NCBI RefSeq assembly: GCF_015767435.1
Contig: NZ_JADWOV010000285.1
Coordinates: 28,783-92,782, forward strand
Direction: 5' to 3'
DNA from: Polaribacter sp. BAL334
GTDB lineage: Bacteria; Bacteroidota; Bacteroidia; Flavobacteriales; Flavobacteriaceae
Length of the DNA stretch: 64,000 bases
Shown: in pieces, positions 57,628 to 64,000 of the stretch
Layout: each line of letters begins with the position of its first letter
Numbering within the stretch: the stretch's first letter is position 1
The notes under the pieces: generated by a model
Databases searched by the model: none
What the model was told of the DNA's origin: nothing
The model's input: only the letters and a program-made list of their open reading frames with translations
Translations under genes and position numbers: made by a program

Positions 57628-58788
57628 ATGAAAAGTACTAAGAAATTTGGAATTAACACTACTTGCGTACATGTAGGAGAGGTGAAAGACGAACAATTTA
57701 AAGGCGCAGTTTCGCCTATATATCCTTCAACCTCTTATGCTTTTGATGGTGTAGATATCAAACGCTATCCTCGATATTTCAATACACCAAATCAAGAAAT
57801 GTTGCATAAAAAAATTGCCGTTTTAGAGCATACTGAAGATGCATTGATTTTTAGCTCGGGAATGGCAGCAATTTCTGCGGCATTGTTTGGTTTTCTTCAA
57901 AAAGGGGATCACATTATCGTGCAACAAATAATTTATGGAGGTACTTTTAATTTTATGGTGAATGAATTTGAGAAATTCGGAATTGAATATTCGTTTACAG
58001 AATCTGACAAGATTGAAGATTTTATCCCGTTAATTCGTTCAAATACAAAGGTCATGTATATTGAAACACCTTCCAATCCATTGTTAGGAATTACTGATAT
58101 GCAAGCCATTGCTGATTTGTCAAAGCAACATCAAATCACCACAATGATAGACAATACCTTTGCTTCGCCCATTAATCAAAATCCAGCAGACTTTGGAATT
58201 GATATTGTGTTGCATTCTGCTACAAAATATATGGGAGGACATTCAGATATTTCAGCAGGAGCCATTGCTGCAAGCAAAGAGCATATTTCTAAAATTTGGA
58301 AAACAGCCATTAATTATGGAGGAAATTTGAGCGACCAAACAGTTTGGTTATTAGAACGCAGTATGAAAACCCTGAATTTGAGAGTAAAAGAACAAACTAA
58401 AAATGCGCAAATCATGGCTGAATATTTAGAAAAAAATCCAAATATTGACGCTGTTTATTATCCTGGGTTGCCAAGTCATCCTCAATATGAAATTGCTAAA
58501 AAGCAAATGAAAGGTTTTGGAGCGATGTTGTCTTTCGAACTGAAAAGTCACATTGATGCTATGGATTTTCAGCGCAATTTACAATTGATAAAACCCTCAA
58601 TGAGTTTGGCAGGATTGGAAAGCACTACTGTGAGCCCTGTAAAAACGACACATGCTTTATTGAGTGAAGAAGAGCGTTTGGAACGAGGCATTAAAAATGG
58701 ATTGATTCGTTTTTCAGTTGGTATTGAAGAGCCTGAAGATTTGATGGCTGATATTGAACAGGCAATTGAAAAAGCGCAAAAATTATAA
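57628..58788 (+). CDS. Trans-sulfuration PLP enzyme (cystathionine gamma-synthase/lyase family)
   Basis: A 386-residue fold-type I PLP enzyme of the Cys/Met metabolism family. The Schiff-base Lys200 is in LHSATKYMGGHSD; SSGMAAISAALFGFL (76-90) and IDNTFASPINQNP (174-186) are the phosphate-binding and Asp regions. It may make cystathionine, break it, or degrade methionine; the sequence does not decide. It stands alone between the DUF808 operon (divergent) and pckA (convergent). Confidence 0.88.
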   Translation: MKSTKKFGINTTCVHVGEVKDEQFKGAVSPIYPSTSYAFDGVDIKRYPRYFNTPNQEMLHKKIAVLEHTEDALIFSSGMAAISAALFGFLQKGDHIIVQQIIYGGTFNFMVNEFEKFGIEYSFTESDKIEDFIPLIRSNTKVMYIETPSNPLLGITDMQAIADLSKQHQITTMIDNTFASPINQNPADFGIDIVLHSATKYMGGHSDISAGAIAASKEHISKIWKTAINYGGNLSDQTVWLLERSMKTLNLRVKEQTKNAQIMAEYLEKNPNIDAVYYPGLPSHPQYEIAKKQMKGFGAMLSFELKSHIDAMDFQRNLQLIKPSMSLAGLESTTVSPVKTTHALLSEEERLERGIKNGLIRFSVGIEEPEDLMADIEQAIEKAQKL

Positions 58789-58829
58789 ATGATATTTTCT
58801 GATTAAAATAACTTGTTGGTTTTAAATAT

Positions 58830-59000
58830 TTTATTGGATTATAAAATAGATTTTTTTTGCCACGAATTCACAAATTGTAAGGAATTCATCACAACAATTG
58901 TTTTCATTTTTGATGAAAATTCAAATTTATTGGATTTATTGTTATAAAAAATCCGCGAATTCGTGGTAATTTTTTTTAAAATTCAATTAGACTCAACAAC
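58830..59000 (-). repeat. Palindromic intergenic repeat, copy E (reverse)
   Basis: TTTTTTTTGCCACGAATTCAC, AATTGTAAGGAATTCATCAC, inner hairpin TTTTCATTTTTGATGAAAA, and GCGAATTCGTGGTAA with ATTTTTTTTAAAATTCAATT at the right end. It sits between the convergent trans-sulfuration gene and pckA terminator. Confidence 0.85.
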
Positions 59001-59001
59001 T

Positions 59002-59044
59002 TAAAAAAAAATCGAGGTTTTTATGAAAATAAAAACCTCGATTT
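59002..59044 (-). terminator. Terminator of pckA
   Basis: On the minus strand AATCGAGGTTTTTAT pairs with ATAAAAACCTCGATT around TTTC, followed by nine T. It begins 18 bases after the pckA stop. Confidence 0.87.
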
Positions 59045-59061
59045 GTCATTTCTAATAAGTA

Positions 59062-60690
59062 TTAAATATGATCATCTAAATGGTGATGTTCGTCAATTAA
59101 TGGGCCACCATCCATAATGTGTTTTGATGCTTTTGCTGAGAATTTTTCAAAATTCAAATGGAAAAAGTGCGCTAACTGTATGGCTTTGCTTACATACCCA
59201 CCTTTTTGCAGCCAAGTATTCATAGGGTCAAGCATTTCTATGGGTACATTTGGACAGTATTTAGGCATAAACAATCCAAAAATTGGATGTTGATGAAATT
59301 CTACTTCATTTAATTTTCCTTCCAAAGCAGCAGTAATCATCGCTCTTGTGTATTTCAATTTGATTCTTGAACCAACTCCATAAGGTCCTCCAGACCAACC
59401 AGTATTTATCAACCAAACATTTACACCAGCTTCAGTCATTTTTTTGCTCAACATTTCAGCATATTTTGTAGGATGCAAAGGCATAAAAGGTTCGCCAAAA
59501 CAAGCTGAAAATGAAGGAACAGGTTCTGTAATTCCGGCTTCTGTTCCTGCTACTTTTGCAGTGTATCCTGAGATAAAATGATATGCAGCTTGACCTGGCG
59601 TTAATTTTGAAATAGGAGGTAAGACCCCAAAAGCATCACAGGTTAAGAAGAAAATATTTGTGGGATTGTTTGCAAAAGAAGGTTCTTGAATATTATCAAT
59701 ATGATAAATAGGATAACTCACTCGCGTATTTTGAGTGATAGAAAAATCAGCAAAATCAACATCGCCATTGGCATCAAAAACAACGTTTTCTAAAATTGCT
59801 CCAGGTTTGATTGCTCTGAAAATATCAGGTTCTTTTTCTTCGGTCAAATCAATTACTTTGGCATAGCAACCTCCTTCAAAATTAAAAATAGTATTATCTG
59901 CTGTCCATCCATGCTCATCATCACCAATCAATTTTCTATGAGGGTCTGCAGAGAGAGTTGTTTTTCCTGTCCCAGACAATCCAAAGAAAATTGCAGTATC
60001 ACCAGCTTCACCAACATTTGCTGAGCAATGCATAGGCAATACGTTTTTTTCAATTGGTAAAATCAGGTTCAATGCCGAGAAAATTCCTTTTTTCATTTCG
60101 CCTGTATAAGCAGAACCGCCAATCAAAGCAATTTTTTTAGTAAAATCTAAAATTGAAAAGTTTCCTTGTCTGATGCCATATGCTTCAGGATTTTCGCATA
60201 CATAACCTGGTGCGCAAAGAATCAGCCAATCTTCTTTAAAATTTTCATGAGCTTCTTCTGGCAATCTCAAAAACATATTGAACACAAACATACTTGACCA
60301 AGGATATTCAGCAATTGTTCTGATATTGGTCGAGAATTCAGGAGAAGCACAAACATATGCATCACTTGCATACAATTCTTTGTTTGATAAATACTCAACT
60401 ACATTTTGCTGTAATTTTTCAAAGTTTTCTGTAGATAATGGTTTATTTATTTTTCCCCACCAAACTTTATCTTCGGTATAAGTATCTTTTACAATAAATC
60501 GGTCTTGAGGTGATCTTCCTGTAAATTTTCCAGTATTTACAGCCAATGTTCCGTTTTTGGTTTCAGTACCCATTCCTTTTTTGATGGTAATTCTTTGCAA
60601 TTCTTCAGGAGATAAATCCCAATTTACATGAGCATTTTTAATTCCATATTTTTTTAAATCTGGTTTTTTAATTTCTTTTATTGTTTCCAT
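59062..60690 (-). CDS. pckA: Phosphoenolpyruvate carboxykinase (ATP)
   Basis: A 542-residue gluconeogenic enzyme converting oxaloacetate to phosphoenolpyruvate. The ATP-type P-loop GLSGTGKTTLS is at 237-247, the PEPCK signature LIGDDEHGW follows, and the substrate Arg is in FTGRSPQDRF (57-66). Length is normal. A 16-base palindrome about 117 bases upstream looks like a regulator site. Confidence 0.96.
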   Translation of the reverse strand: METIKEIKKPDLKKYGIKNAHVNWDLSPEELQRITIKKGMGTETKNGTLAVNTGKFTGRSPQDRFIVKDTYTEDKVWWGKINKPLSTENFEKLQQNVVEYLSNKELYASDAYVCASPEFSTNIRTIAEYPWSSMFVFNMFLRLPEEAHENFKEDWLILCAPGYVCENPEAYGIRQGNFSILDFTKKIALIGGSAYTGEMKKGIFSALNLILPIEKNVLPMHCSANVGEAGDTAIFFGLSGTGKTTLSADPHRKLIGDDEHGWTADNTIFNFEGGCYAKVIDLTEEKEPDIFRAIKPGAILENVVFDANGDVDFADFSITQNTRVSYPIYHIDNIQEPSFANNPTNIFFLTCDAFGVLPPISKLTPGQAAYHFISGYTAKVAGTEAGITEPVPSFSACFGEPFMPLHPTKYAEMLSKKMTEAGVNVWLINTGWSGGPYGVGSRIKLKYTRAMITAALEGKLNEVEFHQHPIFGLFMPKYCPNVPIEMLDPMNTWLQKGGYVSKAIQLAHFFHLNFEKFSAKASKHIMDGGPLIDEHHHLDDHI

Positions 60691-60806
60691 AGGATATAAA
60701 TTATTTAAAAAGGTTTATTTTTATAGAGTCACTGCAAGTACTTAAAATGAAGATTTTATGACTTTGAATAGTGCTATAAATATACCTAAATAAACCCATT
60801 TTTACG

Positions 60807-60822
60807 TATGACAAATGTCATA
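60807..60822. promoter_or_regulatory. Inverted repeat TATGACA-AA-TGTCATA upstream of pckA
   Basis: A perfect 16-base palindrome in the 319-base divergent spacer between pckA and bshB1. Its form resembles binding sites of CRP/FNR-family dimers (TGAC-N-GTCA type). The distance to the pckA start is 117 bases and to bshB1 188 bases, so it more likely controls pckA. No regulator gene is nearby. Nothing else notable is seen in this spacer. Confidence 0.5.
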
Positions 60823-61009
60823 AAACGCTGAATAACAATAAATTTACAAGTCTTTTATCGAATTTATGCGAATGTTGATTTTTATGAAAAACGCAAACGA
60901 AATAGCTTACTATTTATGCAAATACTTTCTATGAAATGTCTATTTTTGACAATTGAAAAATCATCTCAAAAGAGTGTTTTTTAATAAAAATGACCGTTAT
61001 TTTTAAATT

Positions 61010-61729
61010 ATGATAAAATTAGACATACTTGCTTTTGGAGCACATCCTGATGATGTAGAATTGAGTTGTGGAGCTACCATTGCTAAAGAAATTTCATTAG
61101 GAAAAAAAGTAGGCATTATTGATTTGACAAGAGGTGAATTGGGCACAAGAGGTTCTATTGAAATAAGACATAAAGAGGCCACAAAAGCCGCAGAAATATT
61201 AGGAGTTTGTGTTAGAGAAAATTTGAATTTTGCTGATGGATTTTTCTCAAACGACAAGGAACATCAATTGAAAATCATTGAAATGATTCGAAAATACCAA
61301 CCAGATATCGTGTTATGCAATGCCATTGACGATAGGCATATAGATCATGCAAAAGGAAGTAAATTGGTTTCTGATGCTTGTTTTTTGAGTGGTTTGATAA
61401 AAATTGAAACCAAAATTGATGGTACAATTCAAGAAAGATGGCGCCCAAAACAAGTGTATCATTACATTCAATGGAAAAACATTGAACCTGACTTTGTGGT
61501 AGATGTTTCCGGATTTTTAGATATAAAAATTGCTTCGGTGATGGCATACGCTTCTCAATTTTACGACCCAACTAGTAATGAACCAGAAACCCCAATTACA
61601 AGTAAAAACTTCATTGACAGCATTGTATATCGAGCAAGAGATTTAGGAAGACTGATAGATGTAGAAAGTGCAGAGGGTTTTACAGCAGAACGTTACGTGG
61701 CAATTGAAAATTTTAGTAAATTAATTTAA
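61010..61729 (+). CDS. bshB1: Bacillithiol biosynthesis deacetylase
   Basis: A 239-residue zinc deacetylase of the LmbE/PIG-L family. The metal motif AHPDDVEL lies at residues 11-18, with His in NAIDDRHIDHAKGS later, and LTRGELGTRGS matches BshB1. It converts GlcNAc-malate to GlcN-malate in bacillithiol synthesis. Length is normal. Confidence 0.94.
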   Translation: MIKLDILAFGAHPDDVELSCGATIAKEISLGKKVGIIDLTRGELGTRGSIEIRHKEATKAAEILGVCVRENLNFADGFFSNDKEHQLKIIEMIRKYQPDIVLCNAIDDRHIDHAKGSKLVSDACFLSGLIKIETKIDGTIQERWRPKQVYHYIQWKNIEPDFVVDVSGFLDIKIASVMAYASQFYDPTSNEPETPITSKNFIDSIVYRARDLGRLIDVESAEGFTAERYVAIENFSKLI

Positions 61730-61739
61730 AATTTTCTTT

Positions 61740-61767
61740 TTGAGTATTCGAAAATAAATTATATTTG
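61740..61767 (+). promoter_or_regulatory. Promoter of tRNA-His
   Basis: TTG (61740-61742), 17 bases, then TATATTTG (61760-61767): an exact consensus match, 18 bases before the tRNA. Confidence 0.7.
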
Positions 61768-61785
61768 CACCCGCAAGTTATACAC

Positions 61786-61860
61786 GGTGGTTGTAGCTCA
61801 GTTGGTTAGAGTATCGGTTTGTGGTACCGAGTGTCGCGGGTTCGAGTCCCGTCTTCCACC
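61786..61860 (+). tRNA. tRNA-His (anticodon GTG)
   Basis: Acceptor GGTGGTTG including the extra G-1 of tRNA-His, D-arm GCTC...GAGT, anticodon stem TCGGT/ACCGA with loop TTGTGGT (anticodon GTG), T-arm GCGGG-TTCGAGT-CCCGT, acceptor 3' strand CTTCCAC and C73. Positions 5 and 6 of the acceptor face T-T mismatches as drawn. CCA is not encoded. Promoter and terminator are both present. Confidence 0.93.
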
Positions 61861-61864
61861 CAAC

Positions 61865-61902
61865 AAAAAAAACCTTCTTGATTTATCAAGAAGGTTTTTT
61901 GT
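61865..61902 (+). terminator. Terminator of tRNA-His
   Basis: AAAACCTTCTTGA and TCAAGAAGGTTTT form a perfect stem around TTTA, followed by a T-run. It directly follows the tRNA. Confidence 0.9.
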
Positions 61903-62011
61903 TTTGAAGACTTTTAAAAAATATCAAATATTGAAGATTTCAATTTGCATAAAAAGCTAGGGAACTTTTTAAGTAATCGTTCTGTTTGTCTAATTTTAGG
62001 GGTAACTTTAG

Positions 62012-62395
62012 TTAATTAGACTTTTTAACAAACTCTTCAATATTTGATAGTTTTTGAAGAATACCATTTGATAATTCTTCAAATTGCCTTCTAACTATGT
62101 TTTTGATGTGAAATTCTATAGGGGATTGAACTTCAGTTAGGGGTACATAGTTATTTTTGTACTTTCCAACGCCGGTAAACAACCACATTGGATCTATTTC
62201 TTTTACGTTGTCGATAATTCCAAGCAAAATCGTTTCATTTGGTTTTTTGGTGAAGTTGATTACAGCGCTGACAAGTTGTTGAGAAACTCCGATGAGTTCG
62301 GAAAACTGTCGTTGATTTAAACCAGTATCATTAAAAACCATAATTACTCTTTCTGCTCTTTCTTTATCTACACGTTTCATTTTAAAGGGGGTCAT
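62012..62395 (-). CDS. XRE-type helix-turn-helix regulator
   Basis: A 127-residue protein with an N-terminal HTH: NDTGLNQRQFSELIGVSQQL and VSAVINFTKKPNETILLGI (residues about 23-61), then PMWLFTGVGKYKNN and a C-terminal helical region (HIKNIVRRQFEELSNGIL). It resembles phage-type repressors of Bacteroidota. The ATG at 62395 is used here; a TTG just before it and an internal ATG at 62377 are alternatives. An inverted repeat (62400-62419) sits right at its start, as expected for autoregulation. Confidence 0.82.
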   Translation of the reverse strand: MTPFKMKRVDKERAERVIMVFNDTGLNQRQFSELIGVSQQLVSAVINFTKKPNETILLGIIDNVKEIDPMWLFTGVGKYKNNYVPLTEVQSPIEFHIKNIVRRQFEELSNGILQKLSNIEEFVKKSN

Positions 62396-62399
62396 CAAA

Positions 62400-62419
62400 T
62401 GTAGTGAAAAATTACTACA
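62400..62419. promoter_or_regulatory. Candidate operator of the HTH regulator
   Basis: TGTAGT-N8-ACTACA, an inverted repeat five bases upstream of the regulator's ATG, overlapping the position of its leader. A related palindrome lies at 62751-62773. Confidence 0.5.
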
Positions 62420-63058
62420 AACAAAGTAAATTTGAAAAAAAAATTATTTGATTCGAGAAAATATATCTAGAAATAGTGTTTTTTTATCAAAAAAAGAGCT
62501 ATTTTATAGCAATTTTAGCTCAATTTTTGAATTTTATAAAATTTCGAATATCCTTAAACTATGCATTTATATATAATGTATTAAACAATTGATATATAAT
62601 AAATTAAATACTATTATATAAAGTATTACTTAAAATATTTTACTCAAAATATCGATAAAATAGCCCTATTTTTAACCTCAATTTTGCTGATTTTTACCTG
62701 TTTATAAAATATTTTCACTTTTTTTTAAAATTTTTTTTCTTTTTTTATGCTTTGTGGTAAAAAATACCACAAATGATGTGAAAAAGGATCCTTTTTTAGC
62801 TCTTAAAAAACCTGATTTTCGTCAAATTATTCCTGATTTCTATTTTTTTTACAAAAGACAGGAAAAGATATTTTAAAAATTGAGGTTTACAATTTGTAAA
62901 AAAGTATTTGAAATTGTGATTTTTTGACGTTCTTTTTCAGCGTGAAAACATCATACAGTGTTTAGATAATTTTATGACTGAATTGTGAATAAAGGAAAAA
63001 GTAAAAATTAGCTTGAATTTGAATTTTTTAAACTTAGTTATTTGTTATGCAACGTTTT
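62420..63058. other. AT-rich spacer with palindromes
   Basis: No gene is seen. It holds TATA-rich inverted repeats near 62570-62600 and a perfect 16-base palindrome AAAAAGGATCCTTTTT at 62781-62796. The second HTH-operator-like palindrome (62751-62773) also lies here. Confidence 0.5.
62751..62773. promoter_or_regulatory. Second candidate operator, related to that at 62400
   Basis: TTTGTGGTA and TACCACAAA around five A form a perfect 9-base-arm inverted repeat. The half site TGTGGT resembles TGTAGT of the first, with spacing of 7 versus 8 bases. Confidence 0.45.
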
Positions 63059-63686
63059 TTAATTTAGACAAGCCTTTATAGAATTTTGATAATCTTCCAT
63101 TCCAACTATTTCTTTCCTATTTGTTTTTCTCCATTTTTCTCGAAATTGAAAATCTAAAACTTTTATTATGTAAAAATTATATTCAGTTACACATTCATAA
63201 TTTTTTCCATTACAACCAAGATCCACATATTCAACATTATATTTTTTTTTCAAATTTTTCGTCTGCTTTTGTATTAGCAATAGGAACAATACCACTATTC
63301 AAATAAAGTTTTGGAGTACCATTTTTCCAATCTTTTCTTGCTTTTTCTTTATTTATTTCACACTTTCCTTCAATTACAATTGATTTCGGATTTTTCCTTT
63401 TACTCCATAAAGATTTATATTCATAAATTAAATTCGGATAATTACCGACTGAAATTTCTAGAAGATAAATTTCCATATTAGTCTTTGGAATTAATTTGAA
63501 TTCTCCTGATTGGTCAGAAATTGTTCCATTTGAAGTTCCTTTTATGTAAATGTAAATATCTCCTTTAGGTTTTTTCATACTAATAGAAGAAAAGATTTTT
63601 CCTTTGATTGTGTCATTTTGACAATGAAAATATTCAACCTTTAAAAAGGCTAAAAATATAAATATTATGACGAATTTTAATTTCAT
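63059..63686 (-). pseudogene. Exported carboxypeptidase-regulatory-like protein with a frameshift in a run of nine A
   Basis: The 5' part (63686 to 63237) encodes a signal peptide (KFVIIFIFLAFLKVEYFHC), a small beta domain KGKIFSSISMKKPKGDIYIY with GTSNGTISDQSGEFKLIP, then a conserved helix-rich end and stops at KFEKKI. In the next frame the 3' part continues KKYNVEYVDLGCNGKNYECV to DYQNSIKACLN. Dropping one A from the nine at 63242-63250 (T on the plus strand) joins the two into one protein of about 208 residues. So the gene is either broken, slips at the run, or is misread. Confidence 0.75.
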
Positions 63687-63729
63687 ATTTAATGTTGCAC
63701 AACGTGTTCCTTTAGTTTGTAATAAATAT

Positions 63730-63895
63730 CTTTATAAAGAAAGAGAGGAGAACTATAACGTGTTTTAGATTTTGAGCTCCACTGCACGTACGAGTCCTCT
63801 CTTTCTATAAAGTTGCCAAGAACCATTTGGAATACCAGGAGAAAAATCTCCCGATAAAGGAAAAATCTCCCGATAAAGGAAGTAGTTAAAGCAAC
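63730..63895 (+). ncRNA. Candidate IS110 bridge RNA region
   Basis: Upstream of the transposase start lie two adjoining structured domains. Domain 1 (63730-63812): CTTTAT...ATAAAG and AGAAAGAGAGGA...TCCTCTCTTTCT form an 18-base-pair stem with a two-base bulge; inside it an internal loop is followed by a second stem ACGTG (63758) / CACGT (63785) and an open terminal loop. Domain 2 (63812-63895) is closed by GTTGC/GCAAC and holds a 19-base tandem duplication (63842-63879). Two stem-loops with internal loops before an IS110 recombinase match the layout of bridge RNAs. The assignment rests on position and fold only. Confidence 0.45.
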
Positions 63896-63921
63896 ATATT
63901 TATTAACCTAAATGTAAAAAT

Positions 63922-64000
63922 ATGAAAAATTACAAAGAAGTAGTAGGAATTGATGTATCAAAAAAAACAATTGATGCATATTGTTATCAATCCGAAGTCC
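63922..64000 (+). CDS. IS110-family transposase (start only, runs off the window end)
   Basis: The first 26 codons read MKNYKEVVGIDVSKKTIDAY and on. VGIDVSKKTID is the N-terminal DEDD-type motif (first Asp) of IS110/IS1111 transposases. The rest of the gene is outside the window. Confidence 0.85.
   Translation, partial: MKNYKEVVGIDVSKKTIDAYCYQSEV

Noticed and set aside
63040..63700. TTATGCAACG and TTGCACAACG flanking the frameshifted gene as cassette ends
   Set aside because: Suggestive of a mobile cassette but short and without an integron integrase in view.

Overview
The window is a low-GC chromosomal segment from a member of the Bacteroidota, almost certainly family Flavobacteriaceae; the genus cannot be fixed from the sequence alone. 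The evidence is a fused lpxC-fabZ gene, the PorX regulator and a C-terminal sorting domain of the type IX secretion system (T9SS), a carbamoyltransferase of the argF' type inside an arg operon, a bacillithiol deacetylase, LytS/LytTR regulators next to 2TM-domain proteins, and promoters of the Bacteroidota form TTG-N17-23-TAnnTTTG without clear Shine-Dalgarno sites.

Layout. 1-5341: arginine/proline biosynthesis operon on the minus strand (GNAT acetyltransferase-argG-argC-proC-argD-argF'), joined by 1-4 base start/stop overlaps and preceded by a possible leader peptide. 6180-11826: a membrane signalling locus with two LytS-type histidine kinases, two LytTR response regulators, two stand-alone 2TM proteins and a third 2TM domain fused to the first kinase. 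The ends of the two regulators are almost identical at DNA level, which points to gene conversion. 11965-12235: tRNA-Ala followed by two 79-bp tandem units carrying remodelled copies of its 3' end. 12401-18061: a choloylglycine-hydrolase-like enzyme, a ParDE-type toxin-antitoxin pair, a GH26-like glycosidase, a broken AbiEii-type toxin with its small partner, and an SRAP/YedK protein.

18269-24321: a complete type I restriction-modification system (hsdS, hsdM, a four-helix-bundle accessory gene, hsdR). 24322-26507 is an unusual gene-poor block holding six GCAGTACTGC-like palindromes at exactly 22-bp spacing, a HU-like DNA-binding protein, a candidate small RNA with promoter and terminator, and two kinds of tandem repeat. 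26517-28613: a YqiJ/YqiK-like membrane pair (OB-fold protein and flotillin). 28855-37970: a divergent pyruvate-kinase-like protein, an antitoxin with a truncated toxin, a CLC-F-like fluoride antiporter, a WG-repeat protein, a methyltransferase, a CDF transporter, KatG and a patatin-like lipase.

38128-45086: a 1777-residue secreted T9SS substrate converging on porX. 45229-52202: a core block of HD-domain protein, lpxD, lpxC-fabZ, lpxA, efp, a second lpxD-like gene and sucD, so lipid A synthesis sits beside translation and TCA functions. 52287-61729: TonB-dependent receptor, DUF2147, KdsC-like phosphatase, DUF2520, DUF808, a trans-sulfuration enzyme, pckA and bshB1. 61786-64000: tRNA-His, a small HTH regulator with candidate operators, a frameshifted lipoprotein-like gene, and the start of an IS110-family element whose upstream non-coding end folds like a bridge RNA.

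A palindromic intergenic repeat of about 125-170 bp with 15-bp terminal inverted repeats (TTGCCACGAATTCAC) occurs in five near-complete copies (5684, 13941, 28624, 34649, 58830) and one remnant (17212). No CRISPR array, rRNA operon or prophage was seen.
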